Positions 44,600-53,469 are shown, numbered from the stretch's first letter. The stretch: 64,000 bases of DNA from Desulfonema magnum (GCF_017377395.1 NZ_CP061800.1:5787633-5851632), one strand, 5' to 3'. Program-made: numbers and translations. Notes: generated from the sequence alone by a model not told the origin.

Positions 44600-45319
44600 A
44601 TGAATAAAAAAAATCAAGCGATTATGGTGTGTTTAATTTGTCTGATTTTAATGTGTATTGGAGCATGTAGTAAAAAAGACGCTGAAATGTCTCAGCAAAA
44701 AAATCCCAAGACATTCACTTTCTTTGATATTGACGCAAATACAAGACTTACTGAAAGGATTAAGTGGAAACTCAAAAATAAACTGGGTTCTGATGTCCTG
44801 GAAAGAGGGACGCTGGCAGATATGACAACAAACTACAAAGGATTCTTACAAAACTATTTTCCCAAATTATATGAACTCAGCAGAGAACTGAGATATGATG
44901 ATGTGATGGATACTGAAGACAACCCGGTTAAACTGACGTACAGACATACACAAAATAAGAACACGCCGTTTGCTTATGTTGAGATTGTGTTTTCAGGTCA
45001 TACAAAAAAGCCTTTGTTTTTCAGAATAAAGACCAAAAAACAAAGGTCGGATGTTATTGACGTACTCAGAAAAAAATACGGAGACCCTGCTGTAACAGAC
45101 TGGAACGAAAACGTCGCTTATGGTAAAAAAGGGCGTTCCTTACATTGGAATAAGGATAATGATATTTTAATTGTATCAATTGTTCCGGACAGATTTGGTG
45201 ATCCTGAATATTATATCATGATATATTATGTGAATAACTTGGAAGAAAACGCTGGTATAAATAAAGAGAGGAGAGAGCGGAAACAAAAGGAAAATAAAAC
45301 AATTGATAATGCATTTTAA
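44600..45319 (+). CDS. Hypothetical lipoprotein
   Basis: About 239 aa from the ATG at 44600 (MNKKNQAIMV), which has GGAGGG upstream; the ATG at 44579 lacks one. Signal residues 1-20 end in the lipobox CIGAC. The mature protein is Lys/Arg-rich with beta-strand-like segments (NTPFAYVEIVFSGHTKK, DILIVSIVPDRF, YYIMIYYVNN). No domain recognised. It is probably anchored in the outer or inner membrane. Confidence 0.75.
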   Translation: MNKKNQAIMVCLICLILMCIGACSKKDAEMSQQKNPKTFTFFDIDANTRLTERIKWKLKNKLGSDVLERGTLADMTTNYKGFLQNYFPKLYELSRELRYDDVMDTEDNPVKLTYRHTQNKNTPFAYVEIVFSGHTKKPLFFRIKTKKQRSDVIDVLRKKYGDPAVTDWNENVAYGKKGRSLHWNKDNDILIVSIVPDRFGDPEYYIMIYYVNNLEENAGINKERRERKQKENKTIDNAF

Positions 45320-45858
45320 TATCAGTTTGTTAAAGAACACAGAGAATTGTCAGTGACATGCTCTGAAAAACTGATGTGTCAGAAAAATGTTTTTTTTGTG
45401 TATTTTTTATAGGGCAGATTGAATCCAAAATTGCCCATTTTTGCTTGACATCATTGGAATGATTTTCTATTATTCTTTAATATGTTATATTCCAGTTACA
45501 CCTGAAGCTGACTTGGGTTTCACGCTTTGCTTCGTCTCTGTTGCATTCAATTCAGTTTATAAACTTTCTGACCTTTTGCTCAGACCAAAAAATTCATAAT
45601 GAGTATGATTATTATTAAATATACAGCCCGTTAGGCAAAGGAGTCCGGAGTGCCAAACTTTCAGTTTGGCAGGAAGTCTCCGGTTTACGGATCTTTCGTT
45701 TTGCTACAGGGATTTTGTATAAGAAAAGAGATTGATAAGAATCTGCACGGATTAGGAATTATAATTCGGGCGGGGAAAACCCCGTGGGGGCGGCATATTT
45801 ACAGCTTTCAGTTTGGCACTCCGGAAGGTGAAACAGGAGGTAAAAAAACAACGGACAA
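45320..45858. other. Intergenic region with a miniature element
   Basis: Contains the family F element (45644-45825) and nothing else recognisable. Confidence 0.6.
45644..45825. mobile_element. Miniature inverted-repeat element, family F
   Basis: 182 bp with TCCGGAGTGCCAAACT at the left and AGTTTGGCACTCCGGA at the right (16-bp perfect). The interior has a GGGGAAAACCCCGTGGGGGC block resembling part of family C. Confidence 0.7.
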
Positions 45859-46485
45859 ATGACGGATGAAAAAACACAGGACCAATATGACTCGCCGTGG
45901 AAGGAACTGCTGGAAAGATATTTTCGTGAGTTTCTGGAATTTTTCTTTCCTGACGCGGCGGAGGGAATTGACTGGCAGAGGGGCCACGAGTTTCTTGACA
46001 AGGAATTTCAGCAGGCCGTGCGTGACGCCGAACTGGGAAAACGGCTGGCGGACAACTGGCAAAGGTGTGGCAGAAGAACGGGGATGAGACGTGGCTGCTG
46101 GCGCATACCGAAATTCAGGGAAAGTACGAGCCGGGTTTTTCCGAGCGGATGTTTGTGTATAATTACCGGATTTTTGACCGCCACCGGAAGCCGGTGGTGA
46201 GTCTGGCCGTGCTGGCGGACGAAGGACCGGCATGGAAACCCAAGCCGTTTAGTTACGGGCTGTGGGGATTCAGCATCACCATGGAATTTCCGGTGGTGAA
46301 GCTGAATGATTACCGGAAACAGTGGGATGAGCTGGAAAAAAGCCGCAATCCGTTTGCCGTGGCCGTGATGGCGCACCTGAAAACTCAGGAGACCCGCCAT
46401 GACCACGGGAACCGCAGAAAATGGAAGCTCCGTCTGATAAGAAATCTTTATGAACGGGGATATGACCGGCAGGATGTCATAAATC
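45859..46485 (+). pseudogene. Rpn-family recombination nuclease, frameshifted and truncated
   Basis: The 5' frame reads DSPWKELLERYFREFLEFFF then EFLDKEFQQAVRDAELG and loses register at about 46048. The other frame continues VWQKNGDETWLLAHTEIQGK and FPVVKLNDYRKQWDELEKS. Adding one base near GACAAC restores DNLAKVWQKNG, as in Rpn/DUF4351 putative transposases. The 3' end is cut by the family C element at 46486 (in ERGYDRQDVIN). It is therefore broken twice. Confidence 0.85.
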
Positions 46486-47006
46486 CTGATTATAACGGAT
46501 TTAGGGGAGGGCACAACATCCTGAAATTATTATGCCGGAAGATGCCGTTTTCCCCGCATGTCATTCCGGGGAAAATTTTAAAAAGCCTGTGCCCGTGCAA
46601 TGGTTCGGACAGTTTTTAACGGCGGATTCCGTAAAAACCGCCCTGTTTCCGGAATCGGAAAAGTTACATTTTTTGTAAGTTTTTATTGCTGTTAATTTAA
46701 GACAGTTATACAAAAACTTACAAATTTTGTAAGTTTTTCCTTTTGAAAAAAATGACAAAATTTGCAGGAAATTTTTCAGGTCGGAGCCGCATTTTATTTC
46801 ATGTCAGCCCGGAAGCTGACATGCGAATAAATACGGCAGGCCTGTAAAATAAAAATGATATCATAAGGATAAGTTCTGTCTCAGTGAAATTTGTCTGCAA
46901 AAACTGTCCGAACCATTGAATCCTTTGCCGCATAAACGGCGGGTTCCGGTTTGAAATCGGAATGACAGTGCCGCCGGGAAGCCTCCCCTAAATCCGTTAT
47001 AATCAG
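46486..47006. mobile_element. Family C inverted-repeat element, 521 bp, with nested family G element
   Basis: The ends are 25-bp perfect inverted repeats beginning CTGATTATAACGGATTTAGG. Inside, CAATGGTTCGGACAGTTTTT (46598) and its complement (to about 46918) mark a nested element of the family also seen at 61769-61902. No transposase. It truncates the Rpn gene. Confidence 0.8.
46598..46918. mobile_element. Nested element, family G, copy 1
   Basis: The terminal inverted repeat is CAATGGTTCGGACAGTTTTT and its complement. It lies inside the family C element. The interior contains ACTTACAAATTTTGTAAGT, a palindrome similar to those at 360-480. Confidence 0.65.
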
Positions 47007-47145
47007 GGAAACGCGGATACCGCGCTTCGTGTTTTTCCCTGTCCTCCGTACTGTTTCCGAACGGAAAATACGGATTCTCCCCGGGGAAATAAGAAGAATT
47101 TTCCTGCTGTCTGCCAATAGTCTTTGCCTCGGATGTGAATGTCAT
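46982..47145 (-). pseudogene. Small gene 5' fragment cut by the family C element
   Basis: An ATG at 47145 with GGGAG upstream begins MTFTSEAKTIGRQQENSSYF and runs about 47 codons before entering the terminal repeat of the 521-bp element. No family recognised. Confidence 0.3.
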
Positions 47146-47315
47146 GTTCCGGTCTCCCTGTTTTTTAATATCAGGTTGATAAAATATAATATATATAATA
47201 CAGGTTTGTCGTTAAGTCATCCGAAAACCTTGTCAGACAGGAAAGAGAAAACATAAAACTGACATTCATCACCCGGATATTTATGATAACCTACTGATTT
47301 ATAAATAATTTGTTT
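47007..47315. other. Intergenic region
   Basis: Apart from the fragment above, nothing is recognised. Confidence 0.5.
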
Positions 47316-47702
47316 TTAACACGAATTACCAGAGAACCAAACATTTTCTTCGGAGGTGATGCTCATGCCGGGAAAATAAAGGTATTCGAGACGTTCTTCT
47401 GTGCGCCCGGCACAGCAGACGCTGTCGTTTACCCCATTTTCAACATATTTCATGGCCCGTTTCCAGGGAACAGGCTTGATTGAGACTTCCCGCCCGAGGC
47501 GACGGGCGGCTTCCTGAATAAGCTCGACAGTGGCTCCGGTCAGCTTTCCCCCTTCATCATGATACACCAAGGGAGGATCAATAGTGGTTGCAACTGTCAA
47601 AGGCTGAGCCTGAGCATTGCCATACAGAAGAAAGAAGACAAAAAAAAGACGGCTTTTTCCCCAAACACGCTGAGAAATTTCATGGAAGCACTTCATAAAC
47701 AA
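47316..47702 (-). pseudogene. Truncated periplasmic solute-binding protein (SBP family 3)
   Basis: 128 aa: a signal peptide (FFVFFLLYGNAQAQ), then the lobe I start of an amino-acid-type binding protein (LTVATTIDPPLVYHDEGGKL, TGATVELIQEAARRLG). The frame stops after ITSEENVWFSGNSC, about half the normal 240-260 aa. It lies just after the last attC-like site of the array, so it may be the final cassette or the host flank. Confidence 0.7.
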
Positions 47703-47809
47703 ATAACACCTCTTTACGAAATCTGCCGGAATGGTGACATAGATTCCGATGGTTGCCTTTCTTCAACCATAAATTTTACTGCGTTTTATTCCAAAAGATG
47801 GCTAACATT

Positions 47810-47893
47810 TAGTTATGCGGCACAAATCGGACAAAAAAAATCGCCCTGCGATTTTTTTTGTCCGATTTGTGCCGCATCAACGGCTGGTTATAT
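47810..47893 (-). repeat. attC-like site with 30-bp perfect stem, copy 1
   Basis: On the minus strand ATATAAC ... GTTAGCC. The stem is ATGCGGCACAAATCGGACAA and continues AAAAAATCGC with an exact complement. One extrahelical base separates it from the AAC/GTT arms. An identical copy is at 53379-53469. The alternative is a terminal hairpin of the IS91-like element, but the AAC/GTT ends and the extra base favour attC. Confidence 0.65.
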
Positions 47894-48157
47894 TAAGCCG
47901 GTGTTAATGACCGGCTATGGGTGAAAGCACCTTTTTCCGTCTTCCGGATATGTTCTTTCCCCCTCCCCCGTCTCTGTTTTTATTTCGGTTTTTCTGAAAA
48001 TTATGTCTTCCGGATGACATGATCTCCCCTTTTTTTATGCCGGTTCCGTTCTCAGGACACACCTCCGCCCCGTGACTTCCGTTTCCGAACACGGAACATG
48101 ATATTTTATTTCGGTAAGATGTGACATACTATATTATACATTCTTACGTCATTTGTA

Positions 48158-49591
48158 TTATGATGTGTCCTCATACGCCTCCCCGCCTGTGAGATGCGGC
48201 GGAAGAAGATGCGTGCGGCTGATCCTGTAATACGGATGAACGATGAGAACGCAGATCATTTTCCCGCCGCCGCAGACGGGGCGGATCTTCGTGAATTCAT
48301 CTCCCGGCTCCGGTGCGGGTGTCCCGTCGCCGGTGTCATCTTCCGATCTCAGCATCTCACGGATCATCTCCGTGTTTTTTGCGGCCTTCCCGTTGGCGAG
48401 GATTCCGTAATGGCGGATCCGGTGAAACCCGGACGGCAGGACGTGAAGGAGAAAGCGGCGGATGAACTCGTCCGCCGTCAGGGTCATCTCCTTCCTGTGT
48501 CCTTTGTCTTTGTAATCTTTGTATGAGAACGTGACCTGTCCGTTTTCGACGGATATGATGCGGTGGCTGCCTATGGCGACACGGTGCGTGTATCTTCCGA
48601 TGTATCTTACCACCTCCTCCGGCCCGGCGAACGGCGCTTTCGCATACACGACCCATCTGCGGGCGGCAAGGCTGTTCAGCCATTTCTCAAATCCCTCCGG
48701 CTTCCTCAGTTCCGCCCTCTCATCCGGCACGGTCAGTTCTCCGTCATAATACGCCTTTTTCAGTCCGCCGACGAACTTTCCCCGGAACACCTTCGAAAGG
48801 GCGCACACGGGGGAGAGAAATTTTCCCCCGCACTTCGGACTCACCCATTCTCCGTGTTCGTTCAGGCCTCCGCCGGTCACGACAAAGTGAATGTGAAGGT
48901 GCGTGCATAAGGTCTGACCCCATGTGTGAAGTATTCCGTAAAATCCGATCTCCGCTCCGAGCCATTTCGGATCCTTTCCGAACGCTTTCAGCGTCTCCGC
49001 CGCACAGGTGATAAGGAGATCGTATATAAGCGCCTGATTATAATGGCACAGCGGAAATGTCATGTTCGGAAGGGTGAACACGACGTGATAATAAGGTATG
49101 GGAAGAAGCTGTCCGATGCGGGCGTTCACCCATCTGCGTTTCGCAATGCCCTGGCATTTCGGGCAGTGACGGTTGTGACAGGAGTTGTACGATATCTCCG
49201 TGTGGCCGCATTCCCCGCACACCTCCGCATGAAATCCGAACTCCCCGGTGCGGCAGTTTTCAATGTCCGACATCACTTTCCGCTGCCGCGGCGTGAGGGG
49301 GTGCCTCTCACGGTATTCCTCACCGTGAACACGGAATATGTCCGCAACCTCCCATGCCGGACGCTCCGGAGACGTCTCCCCGGCATTTCCGTCCGTATGC
49401 AAAACGCCGTGTCCCGGAAACGGAGACACGGGATGCGCCGAAAATCCCGGCGGACAAAGTTCGCCGACGTCCGGACGGATTTCCGCCGGAGATGCCGGCA
49501 CCGGCAGCGGCCCGTCCCCTCCCGGGAAAATTCCCTCCCTCCTCAGTTCCGATATGACATGTTTTCTTTCAAGGTCTTCGGGAAGTCTCAT
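48158..49591 (-). CDS. IS91-family transposase (HUH, zinc-binding)
   Basis: A 477-aa rolling-circle-type transposase. Zinc-binding N-terminal region CGECGHTEISYNSCHNRHCP then KCQ. HUH motif CTHLHIHFVVTGGG. Catalytic tyrosine region VVRYIGRYTHRVAI. The N-terminal 100 residues, Pro-rich, are an extension. The gene is intact. It catalyses single-strand transfer by the HUH mechanism. Almost identical to the interrupted copy at 53830-56981. Confidence 0.93.
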   Translation of the reverse strand: MRLPEDLERKHVISELRREGIFPGGDGPLPVPASPAEIRPDVGELCPPGFSAHPVSPFPGHGVLHTDGNAGETSPERPAWEVADIFRVHGEEYRERHPLTPRQRKVMSDIENCRTGEFGFHAEVCGECGHTEISYNSCHNRHCPKCQGIAKRRWVNARIGQLLPIPYYHVVFTLPNMTFPLCHYNQALIYDLLITCAAETLKAFGKDPKWLGAEIGFYGILHTWGQTLCTHLHIHFVVTGGGLNEHGEWVSPKCGGKFLSPVCALSKVFRGKFVGGLKKAYYDGELTVPDERAELRKPEGFEKWLNSLAARRWVVYAKAPFAGPEEVVRYIGRYTHRVAIGSHRIISVENGQVTFSYKDYKDKGHRKEMTLTADEFIRRFLLHVLPSGFHRIRHYGILANGKAAKNTEMIREMLRSEDDTGDGTPAPEPGDEFTKIRPVCGGGKMICVLIVHPYYRISRTHLLPPHLTGGEAYEDTS

Positions 49592-49607
49592 CGCACGTTC
49601 CTCCCTT

Positions 49608-49901
49608 TCAGTTCCCCGACACTGACATTTTTCCGACCCTCACGAAATGAAGGCCCGTCGGCGTCTCCCCTGAAAAATCCTCCGGCCCGGCTTTTATCCC
49701 CGCCTTTTGCGCAGACGGATAAAAACGGCCGTATGACTCCTCGTCGAAGCAGTATGCCGCTCCGAGTCCGAGACCCTTTTTTATCTCTCCGAAGCGGGTC
49801 CTCTTTATTGCCGGGCTGCCTTTCAGGTTCATGCGGGAGACGTAATCTTTCATCTTCGCCTCAGAACCCGCTATGATACACGCGTCGCCGTCGCAGATCA
49901 C
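49608..49901 (-). CDS. Accessory open frame upstream of the IS91 transposase
   Basis: A 97-aa frame (MICDGDACIIAGSEAKMKDY onward) kept intact in both copies (also 56998-57291). It is 16 bp upstream of the transposase and on the same strand. No domain recognised. Confidence 0.6.
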   Translation of the reverse strand: MICDGDACIIAGSEAKMKDYVSRMNLKGSPAIKRTRFGEIKKGLGLGAAYCFDEESYGRFYPSAQKAGIKAGPEDFSGETPTGLHFVRVGKMSVSGN

Positions 49902-49988
49902 TTCTCCTCCTCCGAAATATGCGAGAAACCGATCACTTTGTGATCCGACATTGTAACCTGACCCCTTTCTTCCCTGCCGTGAGGCTTA

Positions 49989-50080
49989 ATATAACGCCTG
50001 AAATAAGCGGCGGCGGGGGATTTACTGAAATCTTCCGTTGAGAGCCAGCCCCCGCCGTCCGCTTCATTGCAGGGTTATAT
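49989..50080 (-). repeat. attC-like site
   Basis: 92 bp, minus strand ATATAAC ... GTTATAT. Stem GAAGCGGACGGCGGGGG / CCCCCGCCGCCGCTT with an extrahelical A. It follows the three-gene cassette at 50085-51190. Confidence 0.85.
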
Positions 50081-50084
50081 TTTT

Positions 50085-50390
50085 TTAAGGACAATTAGTT
50101 GATTCTACTGCATAAGTTACGCTATGACCGAACAGATAGGTGTTGCTCAGATAATTATTTACCTTGCCTTCGCACCAAGCCATCGCATCGCCCCTGCTTT
50201 CAAAATCAACACCGTCCCAGCACTGTTGGAGGTCATGCTGACGATCAGAATTGAGAAGAGCATTCGAACTTATGATTTTACATGACGAATAAGTTGATTT
50301 GCTGCTTCCGTCAGAATTTTCGGCACCGCTGCATCCGAGCAGACCGGCAATGAAAAGGACGAGAGCCGCTCTGAAAAGCGTTTTGCTCAT
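50085..50390 (-). CDS. Small cassette lipoprotein
   Basis: 101 aa. Signal ending in lipobox FIAGLLGC. The mature part has Cys residues (SSCKII, LQQCWDG, MAWCEGK, ESTNCP) likely forming disulfides. The ATG overlaps the preceding stop by four bases. The stop is 5 bp from the attC site. Function unknown. Confidence 0.7.
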   Translation of the reverse strand: MSKTLFRAALVLFIAGLLGCSGAENSDGSSKSTYSSCKIISSNALLNSDRQHDLQQCWDGVDFESRGDAMAWCEGKVNNYLSNTYLFGHSVTYAVESTNCP

Positions 50391-50767
50391 ATCTCCGTCC
50401 CTCCGTCATTCCAATCCTCGCAAATTGCAAATTTTTTTCCGCAATGTGAATCAAACTCGTTGAAATAAGTTCCCTCATCAGTTTCGATGCTGAGAGAAAA
50501 ATTATATTCCGCATCAGACTCACAGTATATTATAGCTCCTCCGTCTGCCGGAATGTCAAAAAAACTCTTTCCGTCTGTCAGTTCCGCATCAAACCCGGTA
50601 TAATTTCGGATAACAATCTGATCGTGCATCTCTGCCGAGACAAGTTCTCTTATATTTATATCGGTTCCTGCTGACTCTGCCCGGTTTTCAACTACCTGAA
50701 GATACAGACCGGAAAACATAAGGACTATCATAAGCCCGACACGTTGCACCGTTTTTGTTGTTCGCAT
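50387..50767 (-). CDS. Secreted hypothetical protein of the cassette
   Basis: 126 aa with an N-terminal hydrophobic segment (VGLMIVLMFSGLYLQVV). The exported part has two Cys near the end (DSHCGKKFAICED). It abuts the upstream gene directly and overlaps the next, so the three are translated together. Not recognised. Confidence 0.7.
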   Translation of the reverse strand: MRTTKTVQRVGLMIVLMFSGLYLQVVENRAESAGTDINIRELVSAEMHDQIVIRNYTGFDAELTDGKSFFDIPADGGAIIYCESDAEYNFSLSIETDEGTYFNEFDSHCGKKFAICEDWNDGGTEI

Positions 50768-51190
50768 TTAAAAACGATTTCCCCTCATGAAATCTTCAAG
50801 ATTTTTCATGACCGTCCTTGCCTCATACGCATTTTCATACTTGGAGGGTTTCCGACCTTTGAAGATTTTTATTGTTTTTGAAAAACCGGGATATGTGGAC
50901 GATCCTCCGAGACATCCCGATGAGACAACTCTGCTCATATCCTCACTTTCGACAACTGTGAAATAGTCGTAGCCCTTCTCTATCAGAGTAAGCTCGGCAC
51001 AACGGTAAAGAAGATATTTGGATACGACATCAGGAGTTGTGAGCGAATTTGCCCGGAAATACACAACATAGGTATCTCCGTCAACATTTACCTCCTCGAA
51101 TCCGAAGCCTGCAAAATCTTTCGGATGATATGTGGTTACGCAGCCAGCCAGAAATATCAAAGCAAGAACCACAAAACCTCTTCTTTTCAA
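50768..51190 (-). CDS. CC0125/CC1285-type lipoprotein
   Basis: 140 aa, lipobox FLAGC. The mature region YVVYFRANSLTTPDVVSKYL then LYRCAELTLIEKGYDYFTVV matches the CC0125/CC1285 lipoprotein pattern. First of three tightly packed cassette genes, unusual because cassettes mostly hold one or two genes. Confidence 0.8.
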   Translation of the reverse strand: MKRRGFVVLALIFLAGCVTTYHPKDFAGFGFEEVNVDGDTYVVYFRANSLTTPDVVSKYLLYRCAELTLIEKGYDYFTVVESEDMSRVVSSGCLGGSSTYPGFSKTIKIFKGRKPSKYENAYEARTVMKNLEDFMRGNRF

Positions 51191-51216
51191 CTATTCTCCC
51201 CTTTCAATTTTGAAAA

Positions 51217-51307
51217 ATATAACTTTAATAATAAGCGGCGGGGCGGATTGAGTCATCAACTTCATTAATCGCCAAGTAGCCCCGTCCGCTTCATTTGAGG
51301 GTTATAT
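51217..51307 (-). repeat. attC-like site
   Basis: 91 bp, minus strand ATATAAC ... GTTATAT. Stem GAAGCGGACGGGGC / GCCCCGCCGCTT with an extrahelical A. It follows the 51362-52042 gene. Confidence 0.85.
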
Positions 51308-51361
51308 TTTTCTGAAACCGGAGTGTCTCCTTTTTTTTACTTTAGCTGGCTGCCCGTTTCA

Positions 51362-52042
51362 TCAGGCATTTATTGCCTCAAGAATCTCAGTGCTGAAGTG
51401 ATACATAAGCCGGTCAAGCTCCCACCCCTGAAGATTTATCTTTCCTGCCAGTTCCAAATAAAATTTTTCATGGTCATCATATTTGGTAAACGAGACATCC
51501 AATTCTTTTGAAAATTTTTTTATTCTCTCATCAACAGCCACAGATTCATAAAAGTCTTTGTCGTATATGTCCATCCAGATATTTCTGCCATATTTCTCAC
51601 CGATGCCGTCGAATGCCTTCATGAATCTGATTTTTTCAGTGCGTCCTCTGATGGAAAACGCAATGGTGTTTGCTTTCGTCACTCCGCCATAGCTCTCAAT
51701 ACGATTCAGATTTGAAACCAGCCATTTCGCCTTCTTGCCGGGCATTCTGACTTTCGCATCTCTCAGTACCCTGTCAAAATGCTCCGACCTTTCTGATTCG
51801 CTCACCTCACTTTTCACATAATCGTATGCAATACGTCTGTAGTTGCTTTCTGTGCCGATCAGACCCGTCCTGCCTCTGCTGTTTCCCATTGTTGAGAAGC
51901 TCTGAAGCAATATGAACCACAGAAAATCATCTCTCTCAGACAGTTCTCTCCCGTCTTTCTTCAACTGTACCAGGCGAGTTTTCATTCTGACCGGCGGATC
52001 GTTTAAAAAGTCTGCCAACCGATCATATTTACTTTGATTCAT
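51362..52042 (-). CDS. Cassette protein, possibly HhH DNA-glycosylase-like
   Basis: 226 aa, soluble, helical. The stretch FMKAFDGIGEKYGRNIWMDI then YDKDFYESVAVDERIKKF resembles the helix-hairpin-helix plus catalytic-Asp region of OGG/AGOG-type glycosylases (GIGxKxA...D). Overall identity to a known family is unproven. Single gene of its cassette. Weak ribosome-binding site. Confidence 0.6.
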   Translation of the reverse strand: MNQSKYDRLADFLNDPPVRMKTRLVQLKKDGRELSERDDFLWFILLQSFSTMGNSRGRTGLIGTESNYRRIAYDYVKSEVSESERSEHFDRVLRDAKVRMPGKKAKWLVSNLNRIESYGGVTKANTIAFSIRGRTEKIRFMKAFDGIGEKYGRNIWMDIYDKDFYESVAVDERIKKFSKELDVSFTKYDDHEKFYLELAGKINLQGWELDRLMYHFSTEILEAINA

Positions 52043-52129
52043 AGATATTCCCTCTGATGGCTACGACTGTAACCGAAGTTGCAAAGCTCCGCTTTTCGCT
52101 TTCATAACCGCTCTGCCTTACTGAAAAAA

Positions 52130-52222
52130 ATATAACGCTAATGTTAAGCTGCGGCGGGGGATTCGGCGAACAACTTCAAACGAGAACCAGCCCCCGCCGT
52201 CCGCTTCAACATGGGGTTATAT
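52130..52222 (-). repeat. attC-like site
   Basis: 93 bp, minus strand ATATAAC ... GTTATAT. Stem GAAGCGGACGGCGGGGG / CCCCCGCCGCAGCTT with an extrahelical A. It follows the ParE toxin gene. Confidence 0.85.
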
Positions 52223-52290
52223 TTTAATTTATATACCAACTTGTTGTTTTACTTCTTCAAGCTTAAAAATAAAAACGGGCTTAACAGTTT

Positions 52291-52572
52291 TCAAGGTCTC
52301 TTTTTGGGATTTTGTCTGTTATCGAATACGGAATGCACCGCAATTTCATCAGATTCGACCGTATAGAAAATTGAGAACGGAAACCTCCTGATCACACAGC
52401 CCCGAAAATTTGAATAACGTATCTGATACATCTCAGGATTCTCAATGACGTTTTGCAAAGCCGCCTCCACACAGTCCAAAAAATCAAAGCCGAGACCTCT
52501 TCTCTGCCGCTCATACCATGAAAAAGCAATCTCAAGGTCATCTCTTGCCCTGTCAGTATAGCGCAGTCTCAT
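52291..52572 (-). CDS. ParE/RelE-family toxin
   Basis: 93 aa. Typical start MRLRYTDRARDDLEIAFSWY and core GLGFDFLDCVEAALQNVIEN, then RRFPFSIFYTVESDEIAVHS. It overlaps the antitoxin by four bases (ATGA). Likely gyrase- or ribosome-targeting; which one is not determined. The pair lies in an integron cassette. Confidence 0.9.
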   Translation of the reverse strand: MRLRYTDRARDDLEIAFSWYERQRRGLGFDFLDCVEAALQNVIENPEMYQIRYSNFRGCVIRRFPFSIFYTVESDEIAVHSVFDNRQNPKKRP

Positions 52573-52796
52573 TTGTATTCATTCCTCAGAGTTTCATGAA
52601 CAGACTTCCAGTCGTGGAGATTCTGTTTCCCCGTCTTATACTCCTCATACCTTTTATCCAGTTCCCTTTTTTGCCACTCGGGCAGGGGAAGTTCCGAATT
52701 GCCCAACGCAATGGAATCCCACACATCTTCCACCAATAACAACTTTTCAGCAAGTCCCAGCCGGCTTACTTCCTGTCTGATTTCTTCCGCTCTCAT
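52569..52796 (-). CDS. Addiction-module antitoxin
   Basis: About 75 aa from the ATG at 52796, which has GGGGAGGG upstream; the longer frame starts at 52814. SRLGLAEKLLLVEDVWDSIA and PEWQKRELDKRYEEYKTG are typical of the unstable addiction-module antitoxin family paired with ParE toxins. Confidence 0.9.
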   Translation of the reverse strand: MRAEEIRQEVSRLGLAEKLLLVEDVWDSIALGNSELPLPEWQKRELDKRYEEYKTGKQNLHDWKSVHETLRNEYK

Positions 52797-52875
52797 CCTA
52801 CCCTCCCCGTTCATTGATGTTCATTCATTTTTTCAATAAACCTAAAGCTCCGCACTGTTTCTTTCGGTTACACAT

Positions 52876-53367
52876 TTAATCATTTGTAAAGATACCTGAA
52901 TCGTCAAAAAAACCCCACCGTGTAAAGTTTTTACAATGTGTGTCATAAAATTTTTTAAATCCAATACCTTCATAAACTTTGAAAAAATATTTGTTGTTTT
53001 TTAATTTGCGTTCAATACAAAATCTATCAATTTCGGTACCTTTATTCTCATATTCAAACGATCCTCCTGTTCCCCTAACCGACCCGGATGCTCCTATTTT
53101 CTTTATGCCAGTTGTTTCTTTATATCTTATACAAAGACTCTCCCTTTCACCTTTACCATCTAAGAATAATCTTCCTGCTTCCATATTGATTATTTCAAAG
53201 TTATTTCCATGAGCGCAATACGCAATATCTTCTAAAAAAGTATCTTTTATGGAAAACCCATGCCCGTGTTTATCCTGTTCATTCTGAGGACAGGTTGGAC
53301 AAATAACGGCACATCCGGAAATAAAAATAAGTAGAATCAAAGTGAATTTATAAAAATAACTATTCAT
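52876..53367 (-). CDS. Cassette lipoprotein of unknown function
   Basis: 163 aa. Signal LILLIFISGC as lipobox, then a Cys-rich start (CAVICPTCPQ). A Gly-rich piece IGASGSVRGTGGSFEYENKG lies in the middle. It begins 12 bp from the recombination box of the attC-like site at 53379. No family recognised. Confidence 0.7.
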   Translation of the reverse strand: MNSYFYKFTLILLIFISGCAVICPTCPQNEQDKHGHGFSIKDTFLEDIAYCAHGNNFEIINMEAGRLFLDGKGERESLCIRYKETTGIKKIGASGSVRGTGGSFEYENKGTEIDRFCIERKLKNNKYFFKVYEGIGFKKFYDTHCKNFTRWGFFDDSGIFTND

Positions 53368-53378
53368 ATTGCCAGCAA

Positions 53379-53469
53379 ATACATTTAGTTATGCGGCACA
53401 AATCGGACAAAAAAAATCGCCCTGCGATTTTTTTTGTCCGATTTGTGCCGCATCAACGGCTGGTTATAT
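53379..53469 (-). repeat. attC-like site with 30-bp perfect stem, copy 2
   Basis: Same stem as 47810-47893. The end box reads GTATTTG instead of GTTAGCC; the two copies diverge two bases into this box, next to the expected integrase cut. Confidence 0.65.

Larger units (their letters stand above)
47894..49988 (-). mobile_element. IS91-family element, copy 1 (within an integron cassette)
   Basis: About 2.1 kb bounded by two attC-like sites. It contains a complete transposase (48158-49591) and a small accessory frame (49608-49901). The same sequence recurs at 53470-57371. Boundaries coincide with AAGCC next to attC boxes, so the whole is one cassette rather than a simple insertion. Confidence 0.75.

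Noticed and set aside
48194..49876. Long plus-strand frames opposite the IS91 transposase
   Set aside because: Shadow frames created by the high-GC codons of the transposase; they recur in copy 2 only because the DNA is duplicated.
52815..52875. Short attC candidate between the lipoprotein and the ParE antitoxin
   Set aside because: It has GTAACC and GGTTTA ends but almost no stem; too weak to call, although a cassette boundary here would make sense.
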